Below the pieces are notes generated by a model that had not been told where the DNA came from, did no database searches, and saw only the letters and a program-made list of their open reading frames with translations. Below, piece by piece: positions 6,962 through 13,438 of a stretch of DNA of 15,229 bases. This DNA is from Carnobacterium_A sp049673005 (GTDB lineage: Bacteria > Bacillota > Bacilli > Lactobacillales > Carnobacteriaceae), in NCBI RefSeq assembly GCF_049673005.1, contig NZ_JBATXB010000103.1:1-15229 (forward strand), given 5' to 3'. The position numbers and the translations under genes were made by a program. How positions within the stretch are numbered: position 1 is the first letter of the stretch; every line of letters begins with the position of its first letter.

Positions 6962-7921
6962 TTAGTTTACCTTCTCAGTTTCTAAAGATTCATTTAATCT
7001 TTCGATATAGTGGAACACGTTATCTCCAGCTAAGCTCCCATCTCCAACAGCTGTTGCTATTTGGCGCAACGGTGTCAAACGAACATCGCCAACTGCAAAT
7101 ATTCCAGGAACGGCTGTTTCCATTCGTTCATTGGTTTTAATCCAACCTTCATCATCTGTAATTCCTAAATTTCTAAATTGTTCTGAATTTGGCAAGATAC
7201 CAACATAGATAAATACGCCATCAGCAGGAGCATCTCTCAGTTCTCCTGTTTTAGTATCTTTTAATTTTACTCCAGTAACTTTCATGTCGTCTCCAAAAAT
7301 TGTTTCAACCGTTGCATTCCAAATAAAATCAACTTTTTCATTTTTAAATGCACGATCTTGAAGTATTTTTTGAGCTCTCAATTCATCGCGTCGATGAACA
7401 ATGGTTACTTTTTTTGCAAATTGTGTTAGATACGTTCCCTCTTCTACAGCTGAATCGCCTCCACCAACTACCATTAAGTGCTTATTTCTAAAGAAGGCCC
7501 CATCACAGACTGCACAATAAGATACTCCACGACCGTTGTATTGTTCTTCTCCATCGGCTCCTAATTTACGATGCTCAGCACCTGTTGCAATGACAACTGC
7601 TTTTGCTTTGTATTCTTTTTTCCCTGATAGTAGTGTTTTGTACTCTCGACCATCGATTATTTCTTTAACATCTCCGTAGATGTGTTCTGCACCAAAACGT
7701 TTAGCCCCTTGGTACATATTTTCGGAAAGTTCAGGTCCTTTAATACTGCTAAATCCTGAGTAATTTTCTACTTCAGCCGTATTCATCATCTGTCCACCAG
7801 GAACTCCACGCTCTATTATCAGAGTACTTAAGTTCGAACGCGACGCATAAAGAGCAGCTGTCATCCCACCAGGTCCAGCTCCAACAATAACTACATCATA
7901 TATTTTTTCTGTTGTTTCCAT
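6962..7921 (-). CDS. trxB: Thioredoxin-disulfide reductase
   Basis: This NADPH- and FAD-dependent cytoplasmic enzyme reduces thioredoxin and supplies electrons to ribonucleotide reductase, peroxidases and disulfide repair. Visible features are the N-terminal FAD loop GAGPGG (14-19) with ERGVPGGQM (37-45), the redox dithiol CAVC (Cys136, Cys139) followed by D140, the NADPH loop VGGGDSAVEEGTYL (152-165), HRRDELRA (176-183), and the C-terminal FAD motif AVGDVR (276-281). The length of 319 is normal for the low-molecular-weight class. ATG 7921 follows AAAGGGG with good spacing. It ends at its own strong terminator, and a terminator of the TPR gene lies upstream, so it is probably monocistronic. 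I see no convincing promoter in the 60 bases upstream. Confidence 0.97.
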   Translation of the reverse strand: METTEKIYDVVIVGAGPGGMTAALYASRSNLSTLIIERGVPGGQMMNTAEVENYSGFSSIKGPELSENMYQGAKRFGAEHIYGDVKEIIDGREYKTLLSGKKEYKAKAVVIATGAEHRKLGADGEEQYNGRGVSYCAVCDGAFFRNKHLMVVGGGDSAVEEGTYLTQFAKKVTIVHRRDELRAQKILQDRAFKNEKVDFIWNATVETIFGDDMKVTGVKLKDTKTGELRDAPADGVFIYVGILPNSEQFRNLGITDDEGWIKTNERMETAVPGIFAVGDVRLTPLRQIATAVGDGSLAGDNVFHYIERLNESLETEKVN

Positions 7922-7982
7922 AGTATATCCCCTTTAAATTCCGTCAATTTATCATTTATTTCTCTATTCTACACTGTATAAT

Positions 7983-8019
7983 AAAAAACTTCCATCTATT
8001 TGCTTACTAAATGGAAGTT
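7983..8019 (-). terminator. Terminator of the TPR-protein gene
   Basis: The minus strand pairs AACTTCCAT (8019-8011) with ATGGAAGTT (7995-7987), with three further pairs above it, and continues into TTTTTTAT. It lies just downstream of the TPR gene stop and upstream of trxB. Confidence 0.85.
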
Positions 8020-8024
8020 AATTA

Positions 8025-8456
8025 TTAAAAATCTTTTAATTCTACCTCAATAACTTGTTTTAAAGAATCTGCTTCATCAGAAAAGTCACCATCAGGTTCT
8101 AATTCTAAATATTTAATGACTAATTCTAGCGCTTCTTCTAATTCATCTAAAAATGCATAATTATTAGCTTGAAAATAATAAGCTTCAGGAAAAATATCTC
8201 CATCATTTTGAATTAAATCATCTAGTATTTCCATTGACTCTGCAAACTCACCTGTTTGTTGATAACAAATAGCTAATTGACAAAGAGCAAAAACTCTTTC
8301 CTCTTCATTCTTACTCAACGTACTTGCACGTAAGAGGTACTCTTTAGCCTTTGTCATATCATTTTTTTGAAAAGCTTTAATTCCTCTTTGGAAATAAAAG
8401 TCACTACTTGGAATAAATGGAATAATAATAGCTTTTTCATTTTCCACATCTGACAT
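8025..8456 (-). CDS. Small tetratricopeptide-repeat protein
   Basis: This is a 143-residue, acidic, soluble protein without signal peptide or membrane segment. Three helical-pair repeats of TPR type are visible: FYFQRGIKAFQKNDMTKAKEY (about 21-41), ALCQLAICYQQTGEFAESMEI (about 57-77) and AYYFQANNYAFLDELEEALEL (about 92-112). They carry the usual small/large residue pattern and an extended Asp/Glu-rich C-terminus. TPR proteins are adaptors, and no catalytic motif is present. ATG 8456 follows AGGAGG. The gene has its own extended -10 promoter and its own terminator, and sits between galU and trxB, a neighbourhood I recall from other Firmicutes (Listeria, enterococci). Its partner and function are unknown. 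It could be a dedicated chaperone or assembly adaptor, but nothing in the sequence decides this. Confidence 0.88.
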   Translation of the reverse strand: MSDVENEKAIIIPFIPSSDFYFQRGIKAFQKNDMTKAKEYLLRASTLSKNEEERVFALCQLAICYQQTGEFAESMEILDDLIQNDGDIFPEAYYFQANNYAFLDELEEALELVIKYLELEPDGDFSDEADSLKQVIEVELKDF

Positions 8457-8486
8457 TGGGCATCCTCCTCTTCATTTGGATAAGCA

Positions 8487-8495
8487 AGTATAGCA
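8487..8495 (-). promoter_or_regulatory. Extended -10 promoter of the TPR-protein gene
   Basis: The minus strand reads TGCTATACT (TGn plus TATACT). The -35 region is weak. It lies about 31 bases before the ATG, leaving a short leader with the AGGAGG site. Confidence 0.6.
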
Positions 8496-8551
8496 TAGAC
8501 TCACTTCATTTCATATACCTGAATGTGTTATTAAACTAGTTTGTTTACAAG

Positions 8552-8602
8552 AAAAAAAGCGGTCCATCACACCACCTAAAAAAGGTGAGCGACTTTTCGC
8601 TT
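8552..8602 (-). terminator. Terminator of the hprK-lgt-gpsA-galU operon
   Basis: The minus strand folds into a bulged, multi-part hairpin: AAGCG with CGCTT, GTC with GAC, and an apical CACCT with AGGTG. A run of seven T follows. It is less regular than the other terminators here but correctly placed, about 35 bases after the galU stop. Confidence 0.7.
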
Positions 8603-8637
8603 ATTCTTTTATATCCAGAACAATTCATTAAACATTA

Positions 8638-9531
8638 CTATTTATTTTTATCTTCTTCTTCAAGTTTTTGTCCCATTTCAATAATGTATTCACGCAATAC
8701 ATCTTTCACTTCATTGTGCTTTAATCCATATTGAATACTTGTTTTCAAAAACCCAAATTTGTCGCCAACATCAAAACGTTGTCCTTTAAATTCATGTGCA
8801 AAAACTCGTTGAGTCTTATTTAATGTATCAATAGCGTCAGTAAGTTGAATTTCTCCACCCGCACCAGGCTCTTGTTTTTCTAAAATATCAAAAATTTCAG
8901 GAGTCAAAAGGTACCTTCCAATAATTGCTAAATCACTTGGCGCATCTTCCGGATTAGGTTTCTCAACGAAACTACGTACATTGTAGGTTGTTTCATCTAC
9001 TTGTCCTTCAGGATCAATAATTCCATATTTAGATGTATCTTCATGAGGAACTTTCATCACTGCAATATTTGAGGCATGTGTTTTATCGTATCCGTTAATC
9101 AATTGCTTTGTTAAAGGAACCTCGTCTTCCATTAAATCGTCCCCAAGCATCACAACAAACGGTTCATTTCCAATGAATGCTTTTGCTTGTAAAACAGCAT
9201 GTCCTAAACCTTTTGGATAAGATTGGCGAACAAAAAACAAATTCAAACCGGTCGTTTCTTCAACCAACTCTAATAAAGCTAGCTTGTCTTTAGCCCTTAA
9301 ATTTTCTTCTAATTCAGGATTTGAATCAAAGTGATCTTCAATCGGTCGTTTGCTTTTCCCTGTAACAATCAAAATATCTTCAATTCCTGAATTAATAGCT
9401 TCCTCCACGATAAATTGAATTGTTGGCTTATCAACAATCGGCAACATTTCTTTTGCCATTGCTTTTGTAGCTGGTAAAAAACGAGTACCTAAACCTGCAG
9501 CTGGAATGACTGCTTTACGAACTTTTTGCAT
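8638..9531 (-). CDS. galU: UTP--glucose-1-phosphate uridylyltransferase (UDP-glucose pyrophosphorylase)
   Basis: The enzyme makes UDP-glucose and pyrophosphate from UTP and glucose-1-phosphate, the activated glucose for glycolipid anchors, teichoic acid glucosylation, polysaccharides and the Leloir pathway. Visible features are the nucleotide-binding signature AAGLGTRFLPATKAMAKEML (11-30), GLGHAVLQAK (108-117), the metal/nucleotide motif LGDDLM (129-134), SFVEKPNP (187-194) and GGEIQLTDAI (225-234). Length 297 is typical. ATG 9531 follows TTGGAGGAA. It is the last gene of hprK-lgt-gpsA-galU, 42 bases after gpsA. The substrate comes from PgcA, encoded about 2 kb downstream in a separate unit. 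Confidence 0.96.
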   Translation of the reverse strand: MQKVRKAVIPAAGLGTRFLPATKAMAKEMLPIVDKPTIQFIVEEAINSGIEDILIVTGKSKRPIEDHFDSNPELEENLRAKDKLALLELVEETTGLNLFFVRQSYPKGLGHAVLQAKAFIGNEPFVVMLGDDLMEDEVPLTKQLINGYDKTHASNIAVMKVPHEDTSKYGIIDPEGQVDETTYNVRSFVEKPNPEDAPSDLAIIGRYLLTPEIFDILEKQEPGAGGEIQLTDAIDTLNKTQRVFAHEFKGQRFDVGDKFGFLKTSIQYGLKHNEVKDVLREYIIEMGQKLEEEDKNK

Positions 9532-9573
9532 GTTTAATTTCCTCCAATACTTTACTTTTAAAAAATCACCTGA

Positions 9574-10581
9574 TTAGTGGCCTTCTGATTTTCCATCGCG
9601 TTTCATCAAAGAATCAACAGCCTCTTTAACATTAGCTCTATTATACAATACATCATAAATTGCTGCAGTAATTGGCATGTCTATATTTTTTTCTTTTGCT
9701 AGTTCATAAACTGCTTTAGTTGTTGTAATTCCTTCAGCAACCATTTCCATATGTGCTAAGGTCTCTGTTACTGTCATTCCTTTTCCTAAAAAGTTACCCG
9801 CTTGCCAGTTTCGAGAATACACACTCGTACAAGTTACAATTAAATCTCCAACGCCACTCAAACCAATAAATGTTAATGGATCTGCTCCAAAAGCTACACC
9901 TAAACGACTGATTTCAGCCAACCCTCTAGTCATTAAAGCGGCTTTAGCATTATCACCATAACCTAAACCATTGAGAGCACCAGCGCCAAGCGCTATAATA
10001 TTTTTCAGTGCTGCACCTAGCTCAACACCAATGATATCTTTATTTGTATAAACTCTAAAATAATCATTCATGAATAACTGCTGAACAAAAGTAGCTGAAT
10101 CTAAATCCGGAGACGCAGCAGTTATCGTTGTCAAGTCTTTAACTGCTACCTCTTCTGCATGACTAGGACCAGATAAAGCAACGACTGCTTTACGTTTATC
10201 CATAGAAATTTCTTCTTCTAAAATAATCGATATGCGTTTATGTGTTTCTTGCTCTAACCCTTTGCTTGCATGAATGATGACTGCTGGTTTATTCAAGCTT
10301 ACTTCTACCTTTTGAGCAACTTCTCGAATAGCTTTTGTTGGAATAACAAATAGAACAGCATCAACTGACTCTAGAACCTCTGTCAAATTAGCAGAAGCAC
10401 TTATTTTTTTTGAAAGCTTAACTTCAGGCAAGTAATGTTTATTTGTATGGAACTGATTGATTTCATCAACTTGTTCTTGATTGTGACTCCATAAACGAAC
10501 TTCGTGTCCGTTTTCTTCTAGAACCATTGATAAAGCTGTTCCCCATGAACCAGCACCTAGTACGGCGATTTTGTTTGACAT
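9574..10581 (-). CDS. gpsA: Glycerol-3-phosphate dehydrogenase [NAD(P)+]
   Basis: The enzyme reduces dihydroxyacetone phosphate to sn-glycerol-3-phosphate, the backbone for phospholipids and a source for teichoic acid units. Visible features are the Rossmann loop GAGSWGTAL (9-17), SKGLE with Lys107, GPSHAEE (138-144), the catalytic helix LGAALKNIIALGAG with Lys193 (188-201) and the substrate loop GYGDNAKAALMTRG (207-220). Length 335 is normal. ATG 10581 follows AAGGAG with a rather long 12-base spacing; no better in-frame start is seen. It is the third gene of hprK-lgt-gpsA-galU, with an 81-base gap after lgt that holds no recognisable terminator or promoter. In Bacillus and Listeria a phosphatase gene (ppaX) often follows lgt; it is absent here, as in enterococci. 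Confidence 0.97.
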   Translation of the reverse strand: MSNKIAVLGAGSWGTALSMVLEENGHEVRLWSHNQEQVDEINQFHTNKHYLPEVKLSKKISASANLTEVLESVDAVLFVIPTKAIREVAQKVEVSLNKPAVIIHASKGLEQETHKRISIILEEEISMDKRKAVVALSGPSHAEEVAVKDLTTITAASPDLDSATFVQQLFMNDYFRVYTNKDIIGVELGAALKNIIALGAGALNGLGYGDNAKAALMTRGLAEISRLGVAFGADPLTFIGLSGVGDLIVTCTSVYSRNWQAGNFLGKGMTVTETLAHMEMVAEGITTTKAVYELAKEKNIDMPITAAIYDVLYNRANVKEAVDSLMKRDGKSEGH

Positions 10582-10662
10582 ATTAATGAGTCACTCCTTG
10601 TTCTAATTTCATTATCTTTTTCTTATTATCCAGCTAAAAGATAGGTAGTTGCGTCTAATCAT

Positions 10663-11520
10663 TTAACTAATTTTAGTGATTGTTTTTTCTTCCTCTGCCG
10701 TTAATCCGTCTAAGTAATAAGGAATCGGCGGATAATCTCTTCTTCTCATTATCCAGATAATCAATGCTCCTAAAAATAAAATAACGGATAACGCTTGAGA
10801 TACACGAATCCAATCTCCTAACCACAAACTATCTGTTCTAAGTCCTTCAATGAAGAAACGTCCCAATGAATACCACAAAACATAGGTCAAGGCTACTTCG
10901 CCACGTCGTAATAGAGATTTACGGTTTCTTATTAATAGTATCAATATAAAACCAGCTAAACTCCAAAGTGATTCATATAGGAATGTCGGATGGTAATAGA
11001 TGCCTTTAATAGACATTTGATTGATAATAAAATCAGGTAAATAGAGATTTTCTAAAAAACTTCTTGTTACTTCTCCACCGTGTGCTTCTTGATTGATAAA
11101 ATTTCCCCATCGCCCTATAGCTTGTGCCAATAAAACATTTGGAGCAAGTACATCTAACATCAACCAAATCGGTATGCCATGTTTTTTCGTATACCAATAG
11201 ACCGTTAAACCTCCAGCAATCAGCCCACCATATATAGCAATTCCACCATTCCAGATGGCTATTATTTCGCCTGGATTTTGCAAGTAATAATCTAATTCAA
11301 AAACCACATAGTACAATCGAGCTCCAATGAATGCTATCGGTAAAGCCCACAAAATCATGTTCACTATATGGTCTTCTTCGATTCCGCGTTTATTTCCTTC
11401 ACGCATACTCAAGAATAGCGCTACAAAAATAGCCGATGCGATAATAACACCATACCAATGAACTTCTATAGGTCCTAGTGAAAATGCAACCGGATTGATT
11501 GCATTGAATACAAAGTTCAT
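10663..11520 (-). CDS. lgt: Prolipoprotein diacylglyceryl transferase
   Basis: This integral membrane enzyme transfers diacylglycerol from phosphatidylglycerol to the lipobox cysteine of prelipoproteins, the first step of lipoprotein maturation. About seven hydrophobic segments are visible, including residues 20-38, 52-75, 93-110, 180-197 and 237-258. The family signature is GRWGNFINQEAHGGE (136-150), containing the essential Arg, Asn and Glu. NGGIAIYGGLIAGG (91-104) and HPTFLYESLWSL (about 177-188) are also typical. Length 285 is normal and the C-terminus is cytoplasmic and charged. ATG 11520 follows AAAGGAG. It lies 15 bases downstream of hprK and is surely co-transcribed with it, an arrangement conserved in many Firmicutes. 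Confidence 0.97.
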   Translation of the reverse strand: MNFVFNAINPVAFSLGPIEVHWYGVIIASAIFVALFLSMREGNKRGIEEDHIVNMILWALPIAFIGARLYYVVFELDYYLQNPGEIIAIWNGGIAIYGGLIAGGLTVYWYTKKHGIPIWLMLDVLAPNVLLAQAIGRWGNFINQEAHGGEVTRSFLENLYLPDFIINQMSIKGIYYHPTFLYESLWSLAGFILILLIRNRKSLLRRGEVALTYVLWYSLGRFFIEGLRTDSLWLGDWIRVSQALSVILFLGALIIWIMRRRDYPPIPYYLDGLTAEEEKTITKIS

Positions 11521-11535
11521 CTTTTAATCTCCTTT

Positions 11536-12471
11536 TTAATCCTCATTCGAATTGCTTTTAATTAATTTTTCAAGATTTCTTTCAAAGGTTTCTGTTGCAT
11601 TATATCCCATTTGTTTAGCACGGAAATTCATTGCAGCTGATTCAATAATAACGGCTAAATTCCGACCAGTTTTAACGGGGATAGAAACTAAAGGAACGTC
11701 GATATTAGAAATTCTTCGTTTTCCATCAGCCGATCCTAAACGATCAAATTTAGTGTTTTTATCCCATAATTCTAAGTTAACAATTAGATTAACCACTTTA
11801 CTTAATCGAATAGCCCCTACACCAAATAAATTAACAACGTCAATAATACCTACTCCACGAATTTCGATTAAATTACGCAAAATTTCAGGTGGTTCACCAA
11901 TTAAACGATTTTCTCCAACAACATGAAGTTCAACTCGATCATCTGCTACTAAACGGTGTCCTCTTTGAATTAATTCTAGCGCTGTCTCGCTTTTACCAAC
12001 ACCACTATCACCAGTAATCATGACACCCATTCCATAAATATCAATTAAGACACCATGAACGGACTCCCTTGTAGCTAATCTTTCTTCTAAAAAGTTCGTA
12101 ACATTACTAGCAAGACGTGTTGTCGCATACGATGACGACAACAATGGAATGTCTTTTTCTATTGTTGCCTGGATTAATTCTTTAGGTAACTCCATATCTC
12201 GAGAAACCAAAAACGCTGGAGTATCCGGTTGACACATCTTGCGAAAAACCATCAGGCGTTCATCACTAGACATCCGTTCTGAAAATGAAATCTCAGTTTT
12301 CCCAAACAATTGTAGTCGCTCTTGTGGATAGTAGTTGAAATAACCCGTTAATTCTAACCCAGGTCTTGAGAGGTCACTAGTTTGAATCGTTCTGTTTAAA
12401 AATTCCTCTCCGTTATGTACAACTAACTTAAGAGAGTCCACTAGTTCTTTTACAGTTACACTATTAGTCAT
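11536..12471 (-). CDS. hprK: HPr kinase/phosphorylase
   Basis: HprK phosphorylates Ser46 of the phosphotransferase carrier HPr when glycolytic intermediates are high and removes the phosphate when inorganic phosphate is high. P-Ser-HPr is the corepressor of CcpA, so this is a central carbon-control switch. Features (311-aa numbering) are the N-terminal DRTGG-like domain, linker HGVLIDIYGMG (His139), the P-loop GDSGVGKS (154-161), VADDRVEL (175-182) and the HprK/P signature LIEIRGVGIIDV (201-212). I start at ATG 12471 (MTNSVTVKEL): it lies 8 bases past AAAGGAG (12480-12486). A longer frame from ATG 12495 would start upstream of that site and add eight residues not typical of the family. It is the first gene of hprK-lgt-gpsA-galU. 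Confidence 0.97.
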   Translation of the reverse strand: MTNSVTVKELVDSLKLVVHNGEEFLNRTIQTSDLSRPGLELTGYFNYYPQERLQLFGKTEISFSERMSSDERLMVFRKMCQPDTPAFLVSRDMELPKELIQATIEKDIPLLSSSYATTRLASNVTNFLEERLATRESVHGVLIDIYGMGVMITGDSGVGKSETALELIQRGHRLVADDRVELHVVGENRLIGEPPEILRNLIEIRGVGIIDVVNLFGVGAIRLSKVVNLIVNLELWDKNTKFDRLGSADGKRRISNIDVPLVSIPVKTGRNLAVIIESAAMNFRAKQMGYNATETFERNLEKLIKSNSNED

Positions 12472-12479
12472 ACTTAATT

Positions 12480-12486
12480 CTCCTTT
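12480..12486 (-). promoter_or_regulatory. Ribosome binding site that fixes the hprK start
   Basis: The minus strand reads AAAGGAG, 8 bases before ATG 12471 and downstream of the alternative ATG 12495. Confidence 0.85.
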
Positions 12487-12541
12487 GAGCTCCATTTACT
12501 TGGTTGCTACCGTTTATAATAAATCGATTCTTAAAAAAAGT

Positions 12542-12572
12542 TGCTTACGCTTTCTATTTTACCATTTTAAAC
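12542..12572 (-). promoter_or_regulatory. Probable hprK operon promoter with a weak cre-like element
   Basis: The minus strand carries TGGTAAAAT (TGn plus -10 TAAAAT) near 12566-12558 with a poor -35. It is followed directly by AGAAAGCGTAAGCA (12555-12542), which resembles the CcpA site TGNAANCGNTNNCA with about two mismatches at conserved positions. A CcpA site just downstream of the -10 would block transcription. The promoter is plausible; the cre call is weak. Confidence 0.4.
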
Positions 12573-12654
12573 TAGGCTAATAAAGGGAATCACGTTTTTT
12601 CCATGTAAATTCTACAGTAAATGATTGGTATATATTTTATATTTAGCTTTTTGA

Positions 12655-12700
12655 TAAAAAAAACAGTATGTATAGACTCATTTGTCTAGTACATACTGTT
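12655..12700 (-). terminator. Terminator of the liaXYZ operon
   Basis: The minus strand pairs AACAGTATGTA with TACATACTGTT (11 bp), continues above one unpaired base with TAGAC and GTCTA, has a six-base loop and ends in a T8 run. It begins 14 bases after the liaZ stop and separates this operon from hprK. Confidence 0.95.
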
Positions 12701-12714
12701 TAAATTGGTTTAAC

Positions 12715-13068
12715 TTACCATCTTTTTACAATTACTCTGCTACTGATAAACGTATTTACAATGGACAGAATAATCGCAACTAAGACAGCCGTTCCAAATG
12801 TTCTAAATTGAAACCCTGAGCCCACAATTAAAGAAGTTAAACTTAGCATACTAGCATTAATAATAATACTAAACAGTCCTAATGTAAGAATTGTTATCGG
12901 CAAAGATAAGAGAAGCAAAATTGGTTTAACGGCTATATTTAATAGCGATAAAACAAAGCTTGCTGCTAATGCAATCCAAACATTCGCTACATAAAAGGAA
13001 TTTTGTAAGAAACCTGACAACGCTATGAAAATCAGTGCATTAATGACAATAATCTGCCAATATTTCAC
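12715..13068 (-). CDS. liaZ: YvlD/LiaZ family membrane protein (phage holin family 4)
   Basis: This small integral membrane protein of 117 residues is nearly all hydrophobic, with about four membrane helices (approximately 5-21, 27-45, 50-72 and 88-108) and charged ends (MKYW at the start, IVKRW at the end). It belongs to the YvlD group, annotated as phage holin family 4 by fold only; no lytic role is implied. In enterococci the homologue is LiaZ, third gene of liaXYZ, induced by LiaR when the envelope is attacked by daptomycin or antimicrobial peptides. In Bacillus the yvl genes belong to the SigW envelope-stress regulon. The GTG start overlaps the liaY stop by one base (TAGTG), and a TGGAGTGA ribosome site lies inside liaY, so translation is coupled. 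Molecular function is unknown. Confidence 0.88.
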   Translation of the reverse strand: MKYWQIIVINALIFIALSGFLQNSFYVANVWIALAASFVLSLLNIAVKPILLLLSLPITILTLGLFSIIINASMLSLTSLIVGSGFQFRTFGTAVLVAIILSIVNTFISSRVIVKRW

Positions 13069-13376
13069 TAAAAATCACTCCAATCATCGTTGGTTCCTTT
13101 CTTCTCTTCATAAATTTTTTCCGCTTCTTTACGAGGTCTGCTTTCGTTTTTCGTATTAGTAAATGAACTGTACCAATCTTTTTTACCTTGACCTGGCGCA
13201 CTTGGTATAACCAACGCCAGAATAACGTATAAAACAATTGGTGAACCTAATCCAAAAACGATAGCAATGGCGTATAAAATACGCAAGAAACTCGCATCAA
13301 AACCGAAATATTCTGCAATCCCACCTAAGACACCACTAATAACTTTATCATCATTTGATTTTGTTAATTTTTTCAT
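13068..13376 (-). CDS. liaY: PspC-domain membrane protein LiaY (YvlC)
   Basis: The 102-residue protein has an N-terminal PspC domain: KLTKSNDDKVISGVLGGIAE, then FGFDASFLRILYAIAIV and a second hydrophobic stretch ending near residue 63. The remaining 40 residues form a hydrophilic charged tail, probably cytoplasmic, ending in NDDWSDF. PspC domains bind regulators or effectors in phage-shock-like envelope responses. In enterococci LiaY links LiaX to the LiaFSR response and to relocation of anionic phospholipids. I start at ATG 13376: an upstream in-frame GTG at 13388 overlaps the ribosome site GAAGGAG (13388-13394), and the ATG gives MKKLTKS, typical of the family, although its 11-base spacing is long. 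It follows liaX by 62 bases without a terminator. Confidence 0.9.
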   Translation of the reverse strand: MKKLTKSNDDKVISGVLGGIAEYFGFDASFLRILYAIAIVFGLGSPIVLYVILALVIPSAPGQGKKDWYSSFTNTKNESRPRKEAEKIYEEKKGTNDDWSDF

Positions 13377-13387
13377 CTTCTTATCCA

Positions 13388-13394
13388 CTCCTTC
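13388..13394 (-). promoter_or_regulatory. Ribosome binding site that decides the liaY start
   Basis: The minus strand reads GAAGGAG; its last G begins an in-frame GTG, which is therefore an unlikely start. ATG 13376 lies 11 bases past it. Confidence 0.7.
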
Positions 13395-13438
13395 AAAATA
13401 GTAGATTGAATTTGTCTATCAACAACTACCATTCTAGT

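Noticed and set aside
7922..7982. trxB promoter (TTGACG near 7945 or TAGAAT near 7966)
   Set aside because: Neither element has a partner at 16-18 bases. TTGACG would place the start inside the ribosome site. Not supported.
11552..11926. 124-codon open frame on the + strand
   Set aside because: It lies wholly antisense within hprK, lacks a ribosome site, and its product has no recognisable domain: a shadow of hprK.
12715..13068. Calling the YvlD-like protein a phage holin, hence a prophage
   Set aside because: The holin label is a fold-family name. The gene sits in the liaXYZ operon with no phage genes nearby.
13040..13237. 65-codon minus-strand frame across the liaY/liaZ junction
   Set aside because: It is out of frame with two well-supported genes, and its composition is that of a shifted liaY.
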